Assembly: GCA_023953905.1 (NCBI GenBank)
Contig: JAMLJA010000004.1
Location: 124,001-188,000 of the forward strand
DNA: 64,000 nucleotides
DNA from: Rhizobiaceae bacterium
Lineage (GTDB): Bacteria; Pseudomonadota; Alphaproteobacteria; Rhizobiales; Rhizobiaceae
Direction of reading: 5' to 3'
Shown here one piece after another: positions 55,129 to 64,000 of this stretch. The notes under the pieces are model-generated. The model saw only the letters and a list, made by a program, of their open reading frames with translations. It made no database searches and was not told where the DNA came from. The first letter of the stretch is position 1. Each line of letters begins with the position of its first letter. The position numbers and the translations under genes are program-made.

Positions 55129-58100
55129 ATGGACGGTAGGCGGACCTATCTCGACACTCTCAATGCCGGCAGGCAGCGTCGGGCGACAAGCTCGCTCGAT
55201 GAACTCAGCCGCTCGCTCGAGCGTCTGAGTGAACGGCTGGGACAGCGCGAGGCTTCTGGGCATGGGAGCCAGCCCCAGGGACGATCTGGCGCGCCATGGG
55301 CAAACCCGCAGGAGCGCGGGCCGATGCCGTCGCCTACCGCAGCAGCCGCGAATCCGCTTGCCTGGCGCGAAGAGCCCGTCGTGCCGCGTGAGGATCCGCA
55401 GACTGTCGCCTCGGCCCGTCTGGCGGCGGAGGTCAAGAGCCTTCGCGATGAATTCCGGTATCAGATGTCGGCGGGATTGCAGCACGAGTTTGACACTCTG
55501 CGCAAGGATATCTCCCACGCCTATGCAAACTCTGGAGCTGACGCGAGCACGCAGATTGCGGGCGAGCTGGAGCATATTTCCGATTCGATCCGTGCCCTGT
55601 CCAGCCGGAGCGACGATCGCGGCATCAGCCTGCTGAGGCTGGATATCGAGCAATTGCGCTCGGAACTCGACGGCCTGGCCCGCGATGATAGCGTTCGCTC
55701 ACTCGACCACCGCTGGGAGCAGTTTGACCAGCGGTGGAACGAGCTGGAACACCGGATTGACGCACGCCAGCCAGACCCCGCTCTGGAATTGCTGGGAGAC
55801 CGGCTTCTTCAGATCACCGAGGCCGTCAACAATCTACCCGAATCGCTCTCGTTGAAATCGTTGGAGGACAAGGTCCGAACGCTGGCTGGCGCCGTCGATC
55901 ATTTCGCTCAGCAGGATGGTCGCGCTCCGCAGCTGTTCTCGGCGATAGAACAACGCCTTGACGAGATTTCGCGCGCGATCGTGGCGTCAGCAACGGCGCC
56001 TCAGCCCGCCAGCATCGACCCGGAGACGGTCGATCGAATCGAGAGCCGCATTTCGCAGCTGGCCTACCAGCTCGACAGCTTCGCCAACTCCGGTCCGTCG
56101 GTCGAAATACTCGACCGGCTCAATGCGCTTTCGCTGCGTATGGATGATGTAGCGCGACAGGCAGAGGTCCCGGCTCAATCCGTGGAACTGCTGGCAAGCC
56201 AGATCGCCATGATCGTGGACCGTATCGACTCGGGCTCCATGCTGCCCGACGCGGACGAAATCATGCGTGGGCTGGAAAATCGCTTCGATCAGTTGGCAGG
56301 ACTGATGGAACAGCGTCAGGACACCGCACTGGAATCCAGCCATACAGCCTTCCGTGATCTCGAAGCACGGCTGCATGACGTGATTTCAAAGCTCGATGAG
56401 CGCCCAGACGCCGCTTTCGCTGAAAGCGCCAATCTGATGCACTCGATCGACGAACGGCTCGCAGACTTTTCGCACAGGCTGGATGTGAACAGGGAAGACC
56501 TGCTCGACAAGAGCTCGGTGCGTGAGCTGGAAGCCAAGATCGACACCATTGCGAGCCGCTTCGAGAACGCGCCATCAGATTTCCCGCAGGTAGACTCTGC
56601 CGCAATCAGCAATCTCGAAGCGCAGATTGCGGGACTGTCGGCATTCCTGTCGAAGCCCGTCGACCCCTCGCCTGCCGTCAATGCCCTCTCGCCGCGACTG
56701 GAAGAGATGGAAAAGGCCATTCGCGGCAACCGCGACATGGTGATCGATGCCGCCAGACAGGCCGCTGAAGATGTGGCGCGATCCTTTTCAGGTTCAAAGA
56801 CGGATACGAGTGCAGTCGAAGGTTTGTCGCACGATCTGAAGACGCTCGAAACACTCACCAAGCGCTCCGACGACCGCAATTCCAAGACCTTCGAAGCGAT
56901 ACACGACACTCTGCTCAAGATCGTGGACCGGCTGAGCTCGATCGAGACCGGCGCGGCCAGTTCCGAGCCGGCAAAGATGTCGGTCAAGGAAGCTCCCTCC
57001 ATCGTGCCGACGGACATGGTCAGCCCGGATGAAACTGAAGACCAGCCTGCGCCGATGATCGAGGCCGTGTCGGAATTGGCAGCCATGCCTGCCGAAGAGA
57101 CGAGCGAAGCGTCGGAGGCCCCCAAGCGGCGGTCAATGCTCAGTGGTCTGAGCCGCGTCATTGGAAGCAAGAAGAAGTCCAAGGCCGAGCCCGTCGAGGC
57201 TGCGGAAGAAGATCGGCCCTCGGTCGAAGCACCCACGGTCGCGCTTGACGAACCGCTGGATCCGAAGGTGGCGAACCGCCCCATGCAGCCGGGTTCCGGC
57301 GCGCCCGATCTCTCGCGGATCATGAAGCGCGTTCGCGAGGAGCGTGCCCAGCAACAGGCGCCTGTCCGGCGCGAGGAGGACGCCGGAAAGTCAGACTTCA
57401 TCGCGGCAGCCCGGCGTGCCGCGCAGGCGGCAGCTGCCGAGGCAGAAGTCCTCAAGAGACATTCAGACATCGGCGGATCTGCGGAAGGCTTCAAGCTCGG
57501 CGACCTTCTCAAGGCGCGTCGCAAGCCCATTCTGATGGGCGCCGCAGCCGTCATGATCGCTCTTGCAGGCCTGCAACTCGGCAAGGCCTTCCTGTCGGAT
57601 GACAAGGTGGTCGCCGGCGGCAACGCAACCAATCCGCCGGCCGAGACAGTTGAGGCACCGGCACAGGCGACCGGTACCGTCAAGCCTGCCGAAACAGTCC
57701 ACTCCGGAGAACTGGACACGCCGATAGCTGAACCGGCAACTGCCCAGGCTGCGGTGCCGGAAGAGATGGACTTGCCTCCGCTCGACGCCGAATCGACCGC
57801 ATCCGACCTTTCAGCCATCGACGAGGAGACCGGCGGCGAGGCGAACATTACTGCGGAGGCCAGCGCGCCTCCGGCTCCGGCGCCCGATGGCACATCGGCA
57901 ACGACGACCGCTTCCGTCCCGCCGAGGGACAGCGCACCAGCGGCGATGGCGACAACATTGCCCGAACCAGTCGTCGCCCTGCCGACAATCCCAGCTGATG
58001 CTGGTCCAATTGCCCTGCGTGAAGCAGCCGAAGCTGGTGATCCGAAAGCTCTTTTCGAGATTGCGGCCCGCTATTCGGAAGGACGCGGCACCAAGGCGGA

Positions 58101-58833
58101 CAATGCCACTGCCGCCGAATGGTATGAGCGCGCCGCCGAACTCGGCCTGGCACCGGCGCAGTACCGCATCGGCAACATGCTGGAGAAGGGCATCGGGGTG
58201 CCACGGGATCTGGTGAAGGCAAAAACCTGGTATCAGCTGGCCGCCGAACAGGGCAATGCAAGCGCCATGCACAATCTCGCAGTGCTCTATGCGATGGGTG
58301 CGGACGGTACGGTCGACAATGAATCGGCAGCGCGCTGGTTCAACAAGGCGGCTGACCTCGGCGTCAAGGACAGCCAGTTCAATCTTGGCATTCTGAACGC
58401 CAAGGGCGTGGGCATGCCGCAGAATCTGGAAGAAAGCTATAAGTGGTTTGCACTGGTGGCCGAGGCAGGCGACCGTGACGCGGCTGCCAAGCGCGACGAG
58501 ATCGCCAACTCGCTGCGCCCCGAGCAACTGGCCAATGCGCGCGCCGCCGCAAAGCTCTGGAAACCGCTCCCTGTGGACACCGTGGCCAATGTCGTAGACG
58601 TTCCGGACGAATGGCGGGAAAGCCATGAGAAGACTGCCAGCGTCGACACGGGAAAGGCGATCAAGACGATTCAGATGATCCTCGCCAAGAACGGCTATGA
58701 CGTGGGCAGCCCGGACGGATTGATGGGAGCCAAGACCCGCAAAGCCATCATCGCTTTCCAGAAAGATAGCGGTATTCCCGCCGATGGACAGGTCACCGAA
58801 AGGCTGGTGCAGGAGCTGCTCGCCCGCAAGTGA
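55129..58833 (+). CDS. PodJ-like polar organizer with SEL1 repeats and peptidoglycan-binding domain
   Basis: A 1234-aa membrane protein. Residues 1-640 are cytoplasmic and rich in helical coiled-coil segments (many R-L-D-E-I-S type heptads); 640-795 is a charged, Ala/Pro-rich linker; one membrane segment is at about 801-820 (MGAAAVMIALAGLQLGKAFL). The periplasmic part has a Pro/Ala linker, four SEL1-type repeats (about 972-1118, ending near GDRDAA) and a C-terminal PG_binding_1 domain (about 1172-1232, with NGYDVGSPDGLMGAKTRKAI). This order is that of PodJ, which places polar organelles and cell-division proteins in alphaproteobacteria. The gene is alone, with its own promoter region. Confidence 0.82.
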   Translation: MDGRRTYLDTLNAGRQRRATSSLDELSRSLERLSERLGQREASGHGSQPQGRSGAPWANPQERGPMPSPTAAAANPLAWREEPVVPREDPQTVASARLAAEVKSLRDEFRYQMSAGLQHEFDTLRKDISHAYANSGADASTQIAGELEHISDSIRALSSRSDDRGISLLRLDIEQLRSELDGLARDDSVRSLDHRWEQFDQRWNELEHRIDARQPDPALELLGDRLLQITEAVNNLPESLSLKSLEDKVRTLAGAVDHFAQQDGRAPQLFSAIEQRLDEISRAIVASATAPQPASIDPETVDRIESRISQLAYQLDSFANSGPSVEILDRLNALSLRMDDVARQAEVPAQSVELLASQIAMIVDRIDSGSMLPDADEIMRGLENRFDQLAGLMEQRQDTALESSHTAFRDLEARLHDVISKLDERPDAAFAESANLMHSIDERLADFSHRLDVNREDLLDKSSVRELEAKIDTIASRFENAPSDFPQVDSAAISNLEAQIAGLSAFLSKPVDPSPAVNALSPRLEEMEKAIRGNRDMVIDAARQAAEDVARSFSGSKTDTSAVEGLSHDLKTLETLTKRSDDRNSKTFEAIHDTLLKIVDRLSSIETGAASSEPAKMSVKEAPSIVPTDMVSPDETEDQPAPMIEAVSELAAMPAEETSEASEAPKRRSMLSGLSRVIGSKKKSKAEPVEAAEEDRPSVEAPTVALDEPLDPKVANRPMQPGSGAPDLSRIMKRVREERAQQQAPVRREEDAGKSDFIAAARRAAQAAAAEAEVLKRHSDIGGSAEGFKLGDLLKARRKPILMGAAAVMIALAGLQLGKAFLSDDKVVAGGNATNPPAETVEAPAQATGTVKPAETVHSGELDTPIAEPATAQAAVPEEMDLPPLDAESTASDLSAIDEETGGEANITAEASAPPAPAPDGTSATTTASVPPRDSAPAAMATTLPEPVVALPTIPADAGPIALREAAEAGDPKALFEIAARYSEGRGTKADNATAAEWYERAAELGLAPAQYRIGNMLEKGIGVPRDLVKAKTWYQLAAEQGNASAMHNLAVLYAMGADGTVDNESAARWFNKAADLGVKDSQFNLGILNAKGVGMPQNLEESYKWFALVAEAGDRDAAAKRDEIANSLRPEQLANARAAAKLWKPLPVDTVANVVDVPDEWRESHEKTASVDTGKAIKTIQMILAKNGYDVGSPDGLMGAKTRKAIIAFQKDSGIPADGQVTERLVQELLARK

Positions 58834-59020
58834 ATTCTCTGAGAGCGACGGGTTGCGGCGCAAATACCGCATGTCCCGGAAATTGCTGGAGATTCCGGCC
58901 GTTTTTCGGCCAGACTGTTTGACTCCGCCGCATTGTCGGCGCAAGTACCCGGTAGCGCTACGAAAGGTCCGGGTCGCAGCTTCCGCTTGACGGCCTCATG
59001 GCAAAAGTCGGGTTATTCGG

Positions 59021-59944
59021 GTGGGTATCTATCTCCCGATCGCCGAGATGGCGGTCAACGTTTTCGTCCTGCTGGCGATGGGAGCAGCGGTTGGCTTCCT
59101 GTCGGGCATGTTCGGCGTGGGCGGCGGCTTCCTGATCACCCCGCTCCTTATCTTCTACAACATTCCCCCGGCGATCGCCGTCGCGACAGGCGCCAATCAG
59201 GTTATCGCGGCCTCGTTCTCGGGGGCACTGTCTCATATCAAGCGCAAGACACTCGATTTCAAATTGGGGACCGTCCTGCTTATTGGGGGCGTCGTCGGGT
59301 CCACGGTCGGCGCGTATGTCTACGCCTTGCTGCGCGCGCTGGGTCAGTTGGACCTGTTTATCTCGCTGTTCTACGTTGTCTTCTTGAGCGCCGTCGGCGG
59401 GCTGATGCTCGTCGAGAGCCTGAACGCGATGCGCAAGACCCGAGCGGGAATAGCCCCAGCGCTCAAGAAGTCGGGCCAGCACAACTGGATTCACCGACTC
59501 CCCCTCAAGATGCGGTTCAGAACCTCTAAGCTGTTCGTGAGCATCATACCGATCCTCGCGCTTGGCGCCGGCATCGGATTTCTTGCCGCGATCATGGGCG
59601 TCGGCGGCGGCTTCCTGATGGTGCCCGCCCTGATCTATCTCCTGAAGGTTCCGACCAATGTGGTGGTAGGCACCTCGCTGTTTCAGATCATCTTCGTGTC
59701 GGCCTACACCACGATCATCCATGCCGTGGCAAACCAGTCTGTGGACGTGGTGCTGGCATTCTGCCTGATGGTTGGAGGCGTTGCTGGCGCGCAGTATGGT
59801 GCCAAGGCGGGCCAGAAGCTGCGCGGTGAGCAGTTGCGCGCCCTCTTGGCGTTGCTGGTGCTCGCGGTAGGTCTGCGACTGGCATTCGATCTGTTCGTCG
59901 AGCCCAACAACGTCTATTCGCTCACCGCCGCGGAGGCGGAGTGA
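59021..59944 (+). CDS. TauE/SafE family sulfite/organosulfonate exporter
   Basis: A 307-aa membrane protein with about eight membrane segments and the two internal repeats of the family, each with a glycine-rich motif: GFLSGMFGVGGGFLITPLL (about 27-45) and GFLAAIMGVGGGFLMVPAL (about 186-204). The start is a GTG at 59021, which gives the conserved MGIYLPIAEM beginning. It should export a small anion such as sulfite or sulfoacetate. It is one base from the TIGR02186 gene, a pairing that is common in rhizobia. Confidence 0.87.
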   Translation: MGIYLPIAEMAVNVFVLLAMGAAVGFLSGMFGVGGGFLITPLLIFYNIPPAIAVATGANQVIAASFSGALSHIKRKTLDFKLGTVLLIGGVVGSTVGAYVYALLRALGQLDLFISLFYVVFLSAVGGLMLVESLNAMRKTRAGIAPALKKSGQHNWIHRLPLKMRFRTSKLFVSIIPILALGAGIGFLAAIMGVGGGFLMVPALIYLLKVPTNVVVGTSLFQIIFVSAYTTIIHAVANQSVDVVLAFCLMVGGVAGAQYGAKAGQKLRGEQLRALLALLVLAVGLRLAFDLFVEPNNVYSLTAAEAE

Positions 59945-59945
59945 T

Positions 59946-60743
59946 ATGCGGCGGGCCGCCCTGTCCATACTCGCGATCACCATAATGTCGCTTGGCTTTG
60001 CGTCAGCGACCAGCGCGCAGCAGACAGCAAACCCTGAGACGATCGAGATCGGCCTGTCGATGGATCATGTGATGATCACGGCGGGCTTTTCGGGAACGGA
60101 TTTGACGATTTTCGGGGCGGTCGACAATGCCGACCCATTCGTCAGCCGGCAGGGACGCTACGATGTGATCGTCGTTCTCGAAGGGCCGGCTCGTCCGATC
60201 GTCGTGCGAGAGAAGGAGCGCGTGGCAGGCATCTGGATCAATCTGGACTCCTACAAGTTCCTGAACATCCCCATGTCCTACTCGGTCGCAACCACCCGGC
60301 CATTTCAGGACATCACCGATCCAGCCAGCTACAAGCAGCTCTCGCTGGGTGTCGCAAACATGTATCTGCAGCCATCGGGCGAAGATTTTCGCAGCAACGT
60401 CACTATCGAGCGTTTTACCGCGGCGCTTCGTGAACTGAAGCAAACGACGGGCCTTTATACGCAACGTATCGGTGGCGTCGAATTCCTGTCGCAGAACCTC
60501 TTTCGGGCCACATTGCGCGTTTCGCCTGATGTCCCTGTGGGAACTCACCGCGCGCGCGCATTTCTGTTCAAGAATGGAGTTTTCGTGCGCGAAACTTCTG
60601 CGCAGCTCGCAATTCTCAAATCCGGTTTTGAACGCCGCGTGTTTGAGGCCGCCCACCAACACAGCGTGCTCTATGGCGTGTTTGCGGTGGTGCTTGCCAT
60701 GGTGACGGGCTGGCTCGGCCGCGTACTCTTCCGCAGGGACTGA
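59946..60743 (+). CDS. TIGR02186 family protein (partner of TauE/SafE exporter)
   Basis: A 265-aa protein with a signal sequence (about 1-24, cleavage after SATSA), a periplasmic beta-rich domain (about 30-235) and a single C-terminal membrane segment (about 240-260, LYGVFAVVLAMVTGWLGRVLF) ending in RRD. It reads as a member of the conserved family always found next to this type of exporter; function unknown, perhaps an accessory subunit. The SGTDLTIFGAVDNAD segment near 38-55 is the best conserved part. It starts directly after the exporter stop. Confidence 0.83.
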   Translation: MRRAALSILAITIMSLGFASATSAQQTANPETIEIGLSMDHVMITAGFSGTDLTIFGAVDNADPFVSRQGRYDVIVVLEGPARPIVVREKERVAGIWINLDSYKFLNIPMSYSVATTRPFQDITDPASYKQLSLGVANMYLQPSGEDFRSNVTIERFTAALRELKQTTGLYTQRIGGVEFLSQNLFRATLRVSPDVPVGTHRARAFLFKNGVFVRETSAQLAILKSGFERRVFEAAHQHSVLYGVFAVVLAMVTGWLGRVLFRRD

Positions 60744-60821
60744 TTTTGCCCCTCATGCAAAGGTCCGTTTTATACTGGGCGCCGTTGCCGAGGCGAGCAA
60801 AGCGAGTGTATCAGGCGCGCA

Positions 60822-61535
60822 TCAACCGGGTCTGAGCAAAGTGCGCGCAATCGGGAAAACCCGGTCACGCCCGAGCATGTAGGCGAAAAACCGTTCCCAA
60901 CGGAACATGGCCGTATAGGCGCGGTCGAGTACGTTGAGTGACCCGGTGAAGCTGCCGAAGGCGGGCATGATGATCCGGTGGCCGTCACTGGCGAAGCAGC
61001 GGCGTCGCACCGACCTGCCGCGCTGCACGATGCGTGCACATGGATGAAGATGACCCGCGATTTCACCCTCGACGACAGTGGCCGATGGCTCGTGACGGAA
61101 AGAAAGCGCGCCGATCTGAAGCTCGCGAACGCTCTCGCCCGGCAAACCCGCGGGGGCGTCCGGATCGTGATTTCCCGCGATCCAGAACCAGTCTCGCCCT
61201 GCGGCGAGTGCTTCCACCTGCTGTCGGAACATGCCGGGGAGCCGTTCGGCTCCTGCGCCGTCGTGGAAACTGTCGCCGAGACTGACCACCACGCGCGGAT
61301 CGTGATCGGCGACCACCTGTTGCAGCCGCGCTAGCGTGGCGGCAGTGTCATAGGGCGGCAGAAACGCGCCACGTCTCGCAAACGACGATCCCTTCTCCAG
61401 ATGGAGGTCCGAGACAGCAAGCAAGGATATATCGGGAAAGAACAGAACCCCGCGCTGGTCGCAGACGACCCGCTCGCCCGCGATCGTGAGGCTATCGCGG
61501 GATTTTGCATCCGAAATGGTGGAAAGACCGTTCAA
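60822..61535 (-). CDS. pdeM: ligase-associated DNA damage response endonuclease PdeM
   Basis: Calcineurin-like metallophosphoesterase, 237 aa, of the type linked to bacterial ligase-associated DNA repair operons. The metal motifs are all visible: SDLHLEKGSSF (about 41-51), GDSFHDG (about 86), GNHDPDA (about 119) and GEIAGHLHP (about 158-166). The start overlaps the stop of the helicase gene by four bases (ATGA). The remainder of the usual set (exonuclease, ATP-dependent DNA ligase) would lie beyond the right edge. Confidence 0.9.
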   Translation of the reverse strand: MNGLSTISDAKSRDSLTIAGERVVCDQRGVLFFPDISLLAVSDLHLEKGSSFARRGAFLPPYDTAATLARLQQVVADHDPRVVVSLGDSFHDGAGAERLPGMFRQQVEALAAGRDWFWIAGNHDPDAPAGLPGESVRELQIGALSFRHEPSATVVEGEIAGHLHPCARIVQRGRSVRRRCFASDGHRIIMPAFGSFTGSLNVLDRAYTAMFRWERFFAYMLGRDRVFPIARTLLRPG

Positions 61536-64000
61536 TTCTCGCCCATCGCCTCTTCGATCAGGTCGGCCGCTTCAGAAAGCAGGGTTTCGCCGGCATCGCC
61601 GTTGACACGTTCCTTGCCGATTTCCAGCATGATCGGGACAGCGAGCGGCGAAATCTGCTGCAAGTCCCTATGCATGATTCGGCCACGGATGCGCGAGAGC
61701 ATCTCACCCAGTCTCCTGACATCGAGCAGTCCGGCAGCAGCATCCGCACGCGTCGCCTGCAGCAAGATGTGATCCGGCTCATGGCTGCGCAATACGTCGT
61801 AAATCAGGTCGGCGGAAACCGTCACCTGCCTGCCCGACTTTTCCTTCCCGGGATGGCGACGTTCGATCAGTCCGGCGATGATCGCACAATTCCTGAAGGT
61901 TCGCTTCAGGAGGTAGCTGTCGGCAAGCCATGCATCCAGATCGTCGCCAAGCATGTCCTCGTCAAACAGATCGCCAAGGGTCGGACGTCCCGCCTTGAAG
62001 AGTTGCCCCATATCCTTGAGGCCCCATACCGCGAGCGAATAGTCAGTCGCCGAGAAGCCAAGCGGATCGGCACCCGCGCGCTCCAGACGACGTGTCAGAA
62101 GCATCCCCAGCGTCTGATGCGCGAGCCTCCCCTCGAACGGGTAGGCCACCATGTAGAACCGGTTGCCGCGCGGAAAGGTCTCCACCAACAGGCTCTCCCG
62201 GGGCGGAAGAACAGATTTGTCGCGCTGGATTCGCAGCCAATCGGACACCTGTTCCGGAAGTGCCTGCCAGCGCTCGGGATCGGCCAGCATTCCTCGCACC
62301 TGCTCCGCGAGATAGGTCGAGAGCGGGAACTTGCCACCAGCGTAGACAGGTATGCGTGCATCCTGACCCGTCGCATTCGACACGAAAGCTTCGGTTTCAC
62401 GAATGCCCTCAAGGCGCAGTACCTTTCCGGCGAAGAGAAATGTCTCGCCCGGCGCGATCTGCTCGAGAAAGCCTTCCTCGATCTTTCCGAGAACCGGTCC
62501 GCCTCGCGCCGAAGCGCCCTTGCCGGACCGGACATAGCGCAGGTTTAAATATGGGGCCTCCACGATCGTCCCGACATTGAGGCGATACTGCTGGGCGATG
62601 CGCGGATGCGTGACGCGCCATTTGCCCTCACGCGTCTGCCTGATGCGCGCATAGCGTTCGTAGCTCCTGAGCGAATAGCCGCCCGTTGCGACGAAATCGA
62701 TGACCCGAACGAACGTATCTCGATCAAGCCCTGCATAAGGCGCTGCGGCACGAATTTCCTCGAACAGTTCGTCGGTGTCGAACGGAGCCGAGCATGCGCA
62801 GCCCAGCACGTGCTGCGCCAGCACGTCCAGCGCTCCATCGACCAGAGGCGGGGTGTCCTGCGCGCCAAGATAATTTGCCTCAAGTGCCGCGCGACACTCT
62901 AGCACCTCAAAGCGATTGGCCGGCACGAGAATGGCCCGTGACGGCTCGTCCATGCGGTGATTGGAGCGCCCTATTCGTTGCGCCAGGCGGCTCGCACCCT
63001 TTGGCGCGCCCACATGAACGACCAGATCGACATCGCCCCAGTCGATACCCAGATCAAGCGTCGAGGTCGCAACGATGGCGCGCAGACTATTGGTTTCCAT
63101 GGCCTTCTCGACGCGGCGACGTTGCGCAACATCGAGCGAGCCGTGGTGAAGCGCGATCGGCAGCGAATCCTCGTTGACCCGCCACAGCTCCTGGAACAGC
63201 ATCTCTGCCTGGCTGCGCGTGTTGACGAAGAGAAGCGTGGTCTGGTGCTGTTTGATCGCCTGATAGACTTCCGGGATCGCATAGCGGGCGGAATGGCCCG
63301 CCCACGGCACCCTCTCCTCGGACTCCAGGATCGTGATGTACGGCTTCGCCCCGCCCGCGACGGTAATCAGTTCGGCCATGTCGCCGGGTGGATTTTGGCC
63401 AACCAGCCAGCGGCGCAAATCATCGGGTTCGGCAACGGTGGCCGAAAGCCCGATCAACTGAAGATCGGGGACGTATTTGCGCAGCCGGGCAAGGCCGAGC
63501 GCCAGCAGATGCCCGCGTTTGGATGTCACCAAGGAATGGAGTTCATCCAGAACCACATAGCGCAGATCCTCGAAAAAGCGCCGCGCATCGGACGATGCGA
63601 GCAGGAGAGCCAATTGTTCCGGCGTTGTGAGCAATATGTCTGGCGGAACGAGCTTCTGTCGCTGCCGTTTGTGGGTGGGTGTGTCGCCAGTCCGCGTCTC
63701 GATAGCCACAGGCAGCGCCATTTCTGACACCGGCTTTCCGAGATTGCGCTCGATGTCGACGGCAAGCGCCTTCAGCGGGGAAATGTAAAGCGTGTGCACC
63801 CCGCGATACGCCTCTCCGGCCTTGCGACGCGGGCGCTGGGCAAGCGCGGTAAGCGATGGCAGAAAACCGGCAAGCGTCTTGCCGGCGCCAGTCGGCGCGA
63901 TCAGCAGAACGGACTTGCCAGCCTGCGCCTGCGCGAGCAGGCCGAGCTGGTGCGCGCGCGGAGACCAGCCACGTTCCGCAAACCATTTCAGGAATGGCGG
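61532..64000 (-). CDS. ligase-associated DNA damage response DEXH box helicase (5' end outside window)
   Basis: Lhr-type superfamily 2 helicase; 822 residues are visible and the frame is open to the last base, so the N-terminus is cut off. Walker A is APTGAGKT at the visible residues 34-41, the DEXH box is LDELHS, followed by GLSATVAEP (motif III), then the second RecA-like domain with TSTLDLGIDWGDVDLVVHVGAPKG and QRIGRSNHRMDEPSRA (motif VI). A winged-helix and C-terminal Lhr core domain follow. A GTG at 63799 lies inside the first helicase domain, so it is not the start. It forms a repair operon with pdeM. Confidence 0.9.
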   Translation of the reverse strand, partial: PPFLKWFAERGWSPRAHQLGLLAQAQAGKSVLLIAPTGAGKTLAGFLPSLTALAQRPRRKAGEAYRGVHTLYISPLKALAVDIERNLGKPVSEMALPVAIETRTGDTPTHKRQRQKLVPPDILLTTPEQLALLLASSDARRFFEDLRYVVLDELHSLVTSKRGHLLALGLARLRKYVPDLQLIGLSATVAEPDDLRRWLVGQNPPGDMAELITVAGGAKPYITILESEERVPWAGHSARYAIPEVYQAIKQHQTTLLFVNTRSQAEMLFQELWRVNEDSLPIALHHGSLDVAQRRRVEKAMETNSLRAIVATSTLDLGIDWGDVDLVVHVGAPKGASRLAQRIGRSNHRMDEPSRAILVPANRFEVLECRAALEANYLGAQDTPPLVDGALDVLAQHVLGCACSAPFDTDELFEEIRAAAPYAGLDRDTFVRVIDFVATGGYSLRSYERYARIRQTREGKWRVTHPRIAQQYRLNVGTIVEAPYLNLRYVRSGKGASARGGPVLGKIEEGFLEQIAPGETFLFAGKVLRLEGIRETEAFVSNATGQDARIPVYAGGKFPLSTYLAEQVRGMLADPERWQALPEQVSDWLRIQRDKSVLPPRESLLVETFPRGNRFYMVAYPFEGRLAHQTLGMLLTRRLERAGADPLGFSATDYSLAVWGLKDMGQLFKAGRPTLGDLFDEDMLGDDLDAWLADSYLLKRTFRNCAIIAGLIERRHPGKEKSGRQVTVSADLIYDVLRSHEPDHILLQATRADAAAGLLDVRRLGEMLSRIRGRIMHRDLQQISPLAVPIMLEIGKERVNGDAGETLLSEAADLIEEAMGEN

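Noticed and set aside
54988..55653. Minus-strand frame of 221 codons at the beginning of the PodJ-like gene
   Set aside because: It overlaps the conserved N-terminal coding region on the other strand and shows no protein-like motifs.
58897..58911. Hairpin ggccg-ttttt-cggcc after the PodJ-like gene as a terminator
   Set aside because: The stem is only five bases and no T-run follows; left out for lack of support.

Overview
The window looks like a chromosome segment of an alphaproteobacterium of the order Hyphomicrobiales (Rhizobiales), most like the Phyllobacteriaceae (Mesorhizobium/Aminobacter-type). The grounds are the high GC, a gcrA cell-cycle gene, a PodJ-like polar protein, a class I lysyl-tRNA synthetase, a SAM-II riboswitch in front of metZ, the argD-argF-hslO operon, a double-length dCTP deaminase, and the ligase-associated PdeM/helicase pair. 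No rRNA, CRISPR array, transposase or integrase was seen.

Layout. (1) 1-26.8 kb is a catabolic and transport region with three ABC importers. The first is a sugar-type system with a Tat-exported binding protein, two permeases and a UgpC/MalK-like ATPase, ending in a large protein resembling D-apionate lactonases. The second is a peptide/opine-type system with a fused double ATPase, followed by a serine hydrolase, an aldehyde dehydrogenase and a GntR regulator; on its other side lie a divergent frameshifted amidase and a beta-hydroxyacid dehydrogenase. The third is a minus-strand operon running gntR, deacylase, enolase-superfamily enzyme, two separate ATPases, binding protein, two permeases. 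It has a perfect 18-bp palindrome and a partial second copy as likely GntR operators. In all three systems a strong stem-loop follows the binding-protein gene.

(2) 26.9-39 kb is core metabolism and regulation: tRNA-Gly(CCC), a mutarotase-like protein, an aromatic aminotransferase, dcd, SAM-II riboswitch plus metZ, apaG, hslO, argF, argD, gcrA (with a cluster of GANTC sites upstream), phoU, phoR and a polyphosphate kinase 2. (3) 39.0-40.3 kb is a compact 1.2-kb insert holding a DUF6471 gene and a membrane-protein gene. It is bounded by 62-bp direct repeats that duplicate the 3' end of the adjacent glycosyltransferase gene; this is the most unusual structure in the window. (4) 40.2-47.6 kb holds the glycosyltransferase, an AT-rich patch with an orphan LuxR-type HTH protein, an orphan amino-acid-binding protein, a TerB-like protein, lysS, and a LexA-like repressor coupled to an SNase-fold protein.

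(5) 47.6-54.8 kb is a fatty-acid beta-oxidation operon (two acyl-CoA dehydrogenases, thiolase, FadJ-type bifunctional enzyme) with a MerR regulator and two matching palindromes that look like its operators. (6) 55-64 kb holds the PodJ-like polar organizer, a TauE/SafE exporter with its TIGR02186 partner, and PdeM with a ligase-associated DEXH helicase cut by the right edge.

All assignments are from reading motifs and context; no database search was possible.
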